A DNA stretch of 64,000 nucleotides, taken from assembly GCA_036172665.1 (NCBI GenBank), contig CM069874.1, forward strand, positions 55,472,707-55,536,706, in the 5' to 3' direction. This DNA comes from Prosopocoilus inquinatus. Taxonomy: Eukaryota; Arthropoda; Insecta; Coleoptera; Lucanidae. Made by a program: the position numbers and the translations under genes. Positions 58,969-64,000 of the stretch are shown here, one piece after another. The notes under the pieces were generated by a model. That model worked only from the letters and a program-made list of their open reading frames with translations, ran no database searches and was not told the origin of the DNA. Positions within the stretch are counted from its first letter, which is position 1; each line of letters opens with the position of its first letter.

Positions 58969-60802
58969 GATGGACGACGGCCGCGGAAGCGCAGTATGAA
59001 TTAAAAATTCATTTGAAAGTTCAAATTTGATTTCATCCACTTGTAAGATCAAACACAGGTTTACTTTCCATATTAGTGAATGAAACAGCCTGGCGATAAT
59101 AAATACTGTTTTCTAGAACAGCACTCAGAATGCATCAGTAAGAAGAAACACAAAAACACAACGACCTCCAAACGAAATCACATCGAAGATTTGCACTCAC
59201 TCATTAACTGATTTATTGAGAGCATTAAAATACTTATGTCTCGTTTTTTAAACACCATTTTAATTCATTAGTACTCGCAGGGTACGCATGCACAAATTTA
59301 TTATACACTGATAAAGTTTTTACTAAATAACTACACAAACACCCGCAGGAAAAATTAAGGAAACTGGCGCGTGATCAATATGCGGTACATGAGGTCTGTT
59401 CGTTTTGCTGGTTTGATTGAACATCTAACAAGTATGGAATACAAAAAATTGTTTTTTAGTGCCTAAAGTTATTTATTGCGTAATACACAATTACAATGCG
59501 GCACGGCACAAATTTTGTCGATACGAAACTAGCAAGTAAAGTTTAACCCTTAACATTTAGTCAAAGTGCGAATTCTTTTGTTATCTAACTTTTTTTTATC
59601 GTTCTGGTCACAGTGCATTTACAAAAATTATTAACGCAAATGAAATTTTCGTAATGCGAGCTGGGTATGCCTCTAAAAGGTTTCAGTAATTCATAATCTT
59701 TATTATGTTAAAGTGTGTTTATTTACGGCCGCTTTTATGGCCGTGGCGAAATTTCGCCTGCAGTGTGCGTACGTAGCTTCGTTTCGCTCCATGGCGCCGC
59801 GGTTCGCTACGCTGTAATGTGCTACGACCTTTAATCTTCGAAATCCATGGCGCGAACTTAACGACTGATATTTCGGGCCCCCAATTAACGACGACCCACT
59901 TAAAAAACGAAATTTCGTTTCCGCGCAACTCGCCACGATAGTTCATTCAGAGATAAGCCCGCCAGAGTCAAGTTTCACAATTAGCGTCGGGAATGTGTTT
60001 GTTAATGAATCAAATCAATTGGAAAAAACATTACGTCGATTGTAAAAAAAAATATGTATGCATGACATCACCTGGAATTCTAGCTACGATCGCGCCCGTC
60101 TGCGTAGATAGTGTTTATTGCTTTCGTTTATTTTTAATTTCATGTGAAATCCAAATAAACAAACGCTTCCATTCATGTGAATTTTCATTCATAAAACGCG
60201 CTATCTTTCAGATTTGTTACGTTTTTCAATTAGATTTATTTCGGCGCCAAGTTTTTTTGGAATTTGATTTGCATTCGTCGTAGCGACATAAAAACAATCG
60301 GAGGTATTGTTGGGGCTTGGAACGCGCCCAGATTTAATATATCGGCTCACGTTCACGCCGATTTACATGTATTTAAACGGAGTCACGTTTGCGCGAAAGA
60401 CTGACAAAGAAGGCCCCTTGTTCGCACTTCTCTTGAAATTGTTGCTCGGAATATTTTAAGAGCGCGACAGGAAATTGCTTTTCACTGTTTTAATTAGTTT
60501 TGCAAATTTAAAGATGCCATAAAAATTCTGCGGTCGCCGTGACGATGTATTAATGATTTTCGTTGGAATTAGGACGCTCTTTATTTATGTGATGTGATAC
60601 ATTATGCGCTTATTTTTTCTTTTTCAATTTTCTAGGTGACTGATATACGCTGTGCTATTAAATTTTTTTTATTAATCTTAAGATTTTTTTCTGATAACTT
60701 GCTAGTTAATTAGATCAGAAACTATCCGAAGCAGTGTGGCTAACAGTATGTTATGAAAAACCCTAGGGTTTTGCCGCACACTTTAAGAAATGCTTGTAAA
60801 AA
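58969..60802. other. No gene identified; GC-richer island
   Basis: 59700-60480 is GC-richer and non-repetitive, with overlapping minus-strand open frames (59703-59946) that I cannot assign. Candidate conserved non-coding or regulatory DNA in a Gap1 intron. Confidence 0.35.
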
Positions 60803-61028
60803 GGTGCGTTCTTTCGCTTACAAAATCGTGGTCCCAACGTGTTTTGATTCAGAAACAGATATTTTTTTCTTTGAATCTCTCTATTTTAAAAACTTGTTTG
60901 GATTGAATTATGGTTATTTACAAATAACCTGTCAATCAAAAATTCAAGTCAGATGTTTTGTTGCAACAACTACGAAATTCAGGTCCAAACTATTCGAAAC
61001 ACGATTCAAACTTTTAAGCGAAAGTTCG
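60803..61028 (+). mobile_element. Short TIR element, copy 2
   Basis: Matches 55925-56151 throughout (e.g. TTTGGATTGAATTATGG, TTTTGTTGCAACAACTACG). The TIR ends are slightly decayed. Confidence 0.75.
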
Positions 61029-61574
61029 TTTTTATATACTTTAAAATAAACTTTAATTAATTAATTTATTAAAAACGTTACACTAGCACTAATTTATTTC
61101 ATGCAGACTATCAACAGATTTATTTTTACAAAAATCGAACGATCAGTAGTTAACGTCGTTGCGAACTGTCGATGTCTGTTTTTATTTCTCCAGCCGACTG
61201 TTTAAATATAGGGGTTTGGTTTGCGAGAGTGTTCGATCTCGCGCAAGTTCCATTCCGTCCGACGTCCATCTATCTATCGAAGTTCCCAAAAAAATCCGCC
61301 ACCAAAGCAGACAGACATAGACTAGAAGCTTCGAGTTTATATCGCGCCAGAGCTGACGCATATACGACTATTTCGTCACGCATTAGATTGTCACAGTGCT
61401 CCCTTCTTATAAACGTTTCGTCTCGGAACGTCCCTCGTGATAGCCTTGAAGGAGGATATTGAAAACGACATGCTGGCCCCTTTTTGCAACTTCCGATTTG
61501 GAAGAAATGATAATCAACGGCTTTCTTAATGCCGACAGCTGCCTGTAGGTGGTGACTGCAGATTAGGGCTTAAA
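61029..61574. other. No gene identified
   Basis: 61140-61460 is balanced in composition with a 96-codon plus-strand frame of unknown meaning. It shares a short block with 54783-54860. Confidence 0.4.
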
Positions 61575-62670
61575 TTCACGTTCCGTTGAAGATGACGTCT
61601 ACCATGCTTTGGATTACCAATCCAGCCCGTCTAATCCGCAGCTCAACTTGGGAATGACTAATTTCGTTTCTTTGCCCTGCATCAGCTGTCTCTTGAGGCT
61701 ATACGGGATGATTCAGAATAAGTGTCCGACTCGTCAGGAGCGTGTTTACTAAGGTCATTCAAGTACAAATTTTCAAGAAATAAATTTATCAGAGAAATTC
61801 CAAAAAACAACCTCCTTTGAGTCCAAAATGGAAATTATGATTCATTTCTTATGTATACATACACAAGTTCTATGTCAGAAAGAATAAATTGCGTGTTATA
61901 AATTTTTTCCACAGAAAGCCATAAACGAAACCGTTTTAGAGATTTGTTTCAAGGTAAACGATAGTGTTTCCTTCTACTCCGCGAAGGTTCGTTGCTCTTG
62001 TGATGCAATACAGTTGTACTGGTGCCCAGTAACCAATTTATATCTAAATCTTCAATGAATTTTATCTTGAAAACTCTGCATACTAAACTCTTTATGAATA
62101 GGGACTTTTTGTTTTGTTTTTTCGTGTACTACCTGTGGTTGTCGGACATTTATTTTGAATCGCCCAGTATGGAGCTCTCCACATACTGTGTTAGCCATAT
62201 TTACCGCTTGATGTCTTCTTGGTAACTAAGTAGTACACGTGTCGTCTCTGATCTGCTGCCGTGTTGATGATCTGCAGTCTCTTGCCCACCATAGGATGCT
62301 GTTCGGAATTCGTTGACATGATCAAATTCCTCTCGGAAGACCTGGGCTATCTCCTTGGACATTTTTAGGTCTTCTGCCACACAACGGGCCAGACCGTACT
62401 CCGGTGGCACTTGAAAGAGGTCTTACTGTCTCTGCGAGATCCTCCAAATCATGCTTTATTTCCTCTGGTATGGTGAGACATAAAGAATTTGAAGTCTGTT
62501 TCGGAAACTTGCATCCTTTGTACCGTCCCTTCATTTTGTTCTTCGTTATAAGGAGCCATCCGGTTGAAGTGTATCACTTCGGAGTCTTCTTCTTGACTTG
62601 GTTCATCCGATTCATCACTTAGTAAGGACCCTCTTTTGAGGACAAACCCCGAGGATTTGAGGATTATCAA
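61575..62670 (-). pseudogene. Macro-domain (TARG1/OARD1-like) coding sequence, interrupted by a MITE
   Basis: Minus strand. PPEYGLARCVAEDLKMSKEI, AQVFREEFDHVNE (about 62410-62310), then in a shifted frame VYYLVTKKTSSGK, match the N-terminal half of a TARG1/OARD1-type macro domain, which binds ADP-ribose and can remove it from proteins. Beyond the MITE (61704-62167), LVIPKLSCGLDGLDW and VIQSMVDVIFNGT give its C-terminal half (known relatives have a GCGLD-like motif there). At least two frameshifts and a stop are present. An acidic stretch upstream (62449-62670) may be the N-terminal part. It is probably a captured gene or a cargo of a mobile element. Confidence 0.6.
61704..62167. mobile_element. 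TA-flanked MITE, copy 2 (complete)
   Basis: 464 bp. CGGGATGATTCAGAATAAGT / inverse ending TTTTGAATCGCCCAG. TA at 61702-61703 and 62168-62169. Complete version of the copy at 238-813, inserted inside the macro-domain sequence. Confidence 0.85.
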
Positions 62671-62832
62671 GCCAAACCATTTAAAAAAATTATGTTAGTT
62701 GGAAAATTGGGCGCCACACCGTTTAAAATTAGGAGAACCCAGAAAATTATCAGTTCAAGCAAAGAAAGAAAACGGTGAAAATTATCGAATTTCGTACAGT
62801 AATGCAATTTCCCATATCAAAAAGTTTTACAA

Positions 62833-63722
62833 GTGACACTTTATTATAAATGTTTACAGAGTTTTTTTGTAGAATATGACTTCAAAGAAAGCACTTACAA
62901 TCAAGAATTAGAGGATATAATAAATTATCCTAATTTTTTTACTGACAATGACACTGATAATTTGGATTGCGTTATATTACCACCAGACCCAGACTACGTG
63001 ACTGACGAAGACGAAGCCGACGCTGATGAACTAGGGATAGCAGAAGTAAGAGATGTTCCCGGTCAGTTAGAGGTACAACTCGGGAATGAAGATCAGATTA
63101 TGGAAAACTCTAGTGAAATCCCAAGTTCCAGTGCAGAAGGACGTACGAAAAAACGAAAGCTCACTAATTCACAGCCAAATTGAAAAAAATGTGATCCTGG
63201 ATATTCTTTTACGGACATAGATGTTAATGGCTTAGATAAATAAAATATTGAAACCCTGGTGGAAGAATTTGGCGTTCTTACACCGCTACAGCTTTTTGAG
63301 AAGTTTCTTACGAATGATATATTGCAATATATTAAAGAAGAAACTACGTTATGCCCAGCGTGTGAAAAATGATGCAGATACGAAGAAAAAATGGTACGGG
63401 CCTTTACTCATCCATATTTTAGACATGGCAGCAACAAATGCTTGGCTTTTATACCGGTCCTTACATCGTCGAGAAGCGCTAAGCTGCCTACAATTTCGTA
63501 GAGCGATTGCTGTTCCATATATGAAACTCACATCTTGTGCTAAAAGAACAACGAAAGTCCCTTCTACTTCTCAAGATGTTCGCTTCGATGGCCTCTATCA
63601 TTTTATGCAATATCGTGATGGTGAACGAAGATGTCAGTGAAAAGGCTGCAAAAGCAGGCCCAAAAGTTATTGCATAAAATGCGATTTGTGGGAATTGTTT
63701 TTTGCCTTATCATTCAAAATAG
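62833..63722 (+). pseudogene. piggyBac-like transposase, internally deleted
   Basis: N-terminal part: LPPDPDYVTDEDEADADELG acidic region (62980-63040), with the family's helical segment LVEEFGVLTPLQLFEKF in another frame (about 63255-63310). The sequence then jumps near 63345-63385 to the C-terminal part KKWYGPLLIHILDMAATNAW, DVRFDGLYHFMQYRDGERRC, and the cysteine-rich tail CKSRPKSYCIKC ... CFLPYHSK. The central catalytic DDD core (about 250-300 residues in the family) is missing. Frameshifts and a stop in the zinc-finger tail are also present. Element ends (TTAA target) were not found. Confidence 0.8.
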
Positions 63723-64000
63723 TTATGTAATTTTTTATAAAACTTTTTTTATAGGATAGGAGTAGTACTTTTAGTGTTTTTTTTTTTGATATTTTTACAA
63801 TATTTTTTTTTTTAGTTTCTTTACGTTAAGTTGCCTTGTAGTTGAAATTTTTTTACATTTGTTAGTATAGAAGAGAAAGAGAAAGGTAAGAGATGGGTAT
63901 ATGGCCATTAAATTTCCAAAATAGAAAAATATATTTCATTTAATGCCAGAATTAATGAGATAGAGAGGTATCTTTAAAATATGACTATGGCAAAGATTTT
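63723..64000. other. Poly-T-rich end of window
   Basis: Contains AGAGAAAGGTAAGAGATGGG at about 63880, a scrap matching the arm of the fold-back family (compare 7370-7390). No gene. Confidence 0.45.

Overview
The window is AT-rich animal DNA, almost certainly from an insect. It has spliced exons of a conserved metazoan gene, GT-AG introns and a dense, nested population of eukaryotic DNA transposons and retroelements. A beetle is my guess from the flavour of the repeats, but the sequence does not prove it. There are no bacterial genes, CRISPR arrays or operons.

The only host gene I can identify is the 5' part of a Ras GTPase-activating protein of the Gap1/RASA2/RASA3 type on the + strand. It has three exons (46136-46190, 46397-46514, 49072-49716) that join in phase and encode about 272 residues: the C2A domain and most of C2B. 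The catalytic RasGAP and PH/Btk parts are not seen before position 64000, so 49717-64000 is probably one long, repeat-filled intron. A second possible host exon (13909-14570, minus strand) is unidentified and is broken by a hAT-type insertion.

The rest is mostly mobile DNA. 1-8 kb: nested MITEs, a palindromic element, and a fold-back element split by a mariner-like transposon with about 330-bp terminal repeats. 8-14 kb: a CpG-rich hairpin, a P-element-like (THAP9-like) transposase relic, MITEs and a palindromic element. 19-23 kb: a fold-back arm, a P-like element with a decayed THAP domain, a second TIR element (B), and a MITE, all at CTAGATT-type targets. 25-30 kb: retroelement pieces with hammerhead ribozymes, a complete fold-back element and a mariner-derived MITE. 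32-36 kb: a GACGT-rich TIR element, a pogo-like element with a Tc1-like MITE inside it, and another TIR element. 37-41 kb: a decayed Ty3/gypsy pol fragment, a 120-bp tandem repeat resembling the 28S rRNA R2-target core, and a hAT element with doubled ends. 42-45 kb: further ribozyme copies and hAT elements. 46-50 kb: the Gap1 exons. 50-64 kb: tandem MITEs, an inverted copy of B with a nested MITE, a CR1-like non-LTR relic, a macro-domain pseudogene split by a MITE, and an internally deleted piggyBac transposase.

Two things stand out. First, a hammerhead ribozyme family occurs in three copies with an intact or near-intact core, and two further fragments of the same repeat begin within a few bases of the predicted self-cleavage site. 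Second, several insertions have their matching empty site in a sibling repeat copy inside the same window, so the order of transposition can be read directly. All coordinates and alignments were made by eye.
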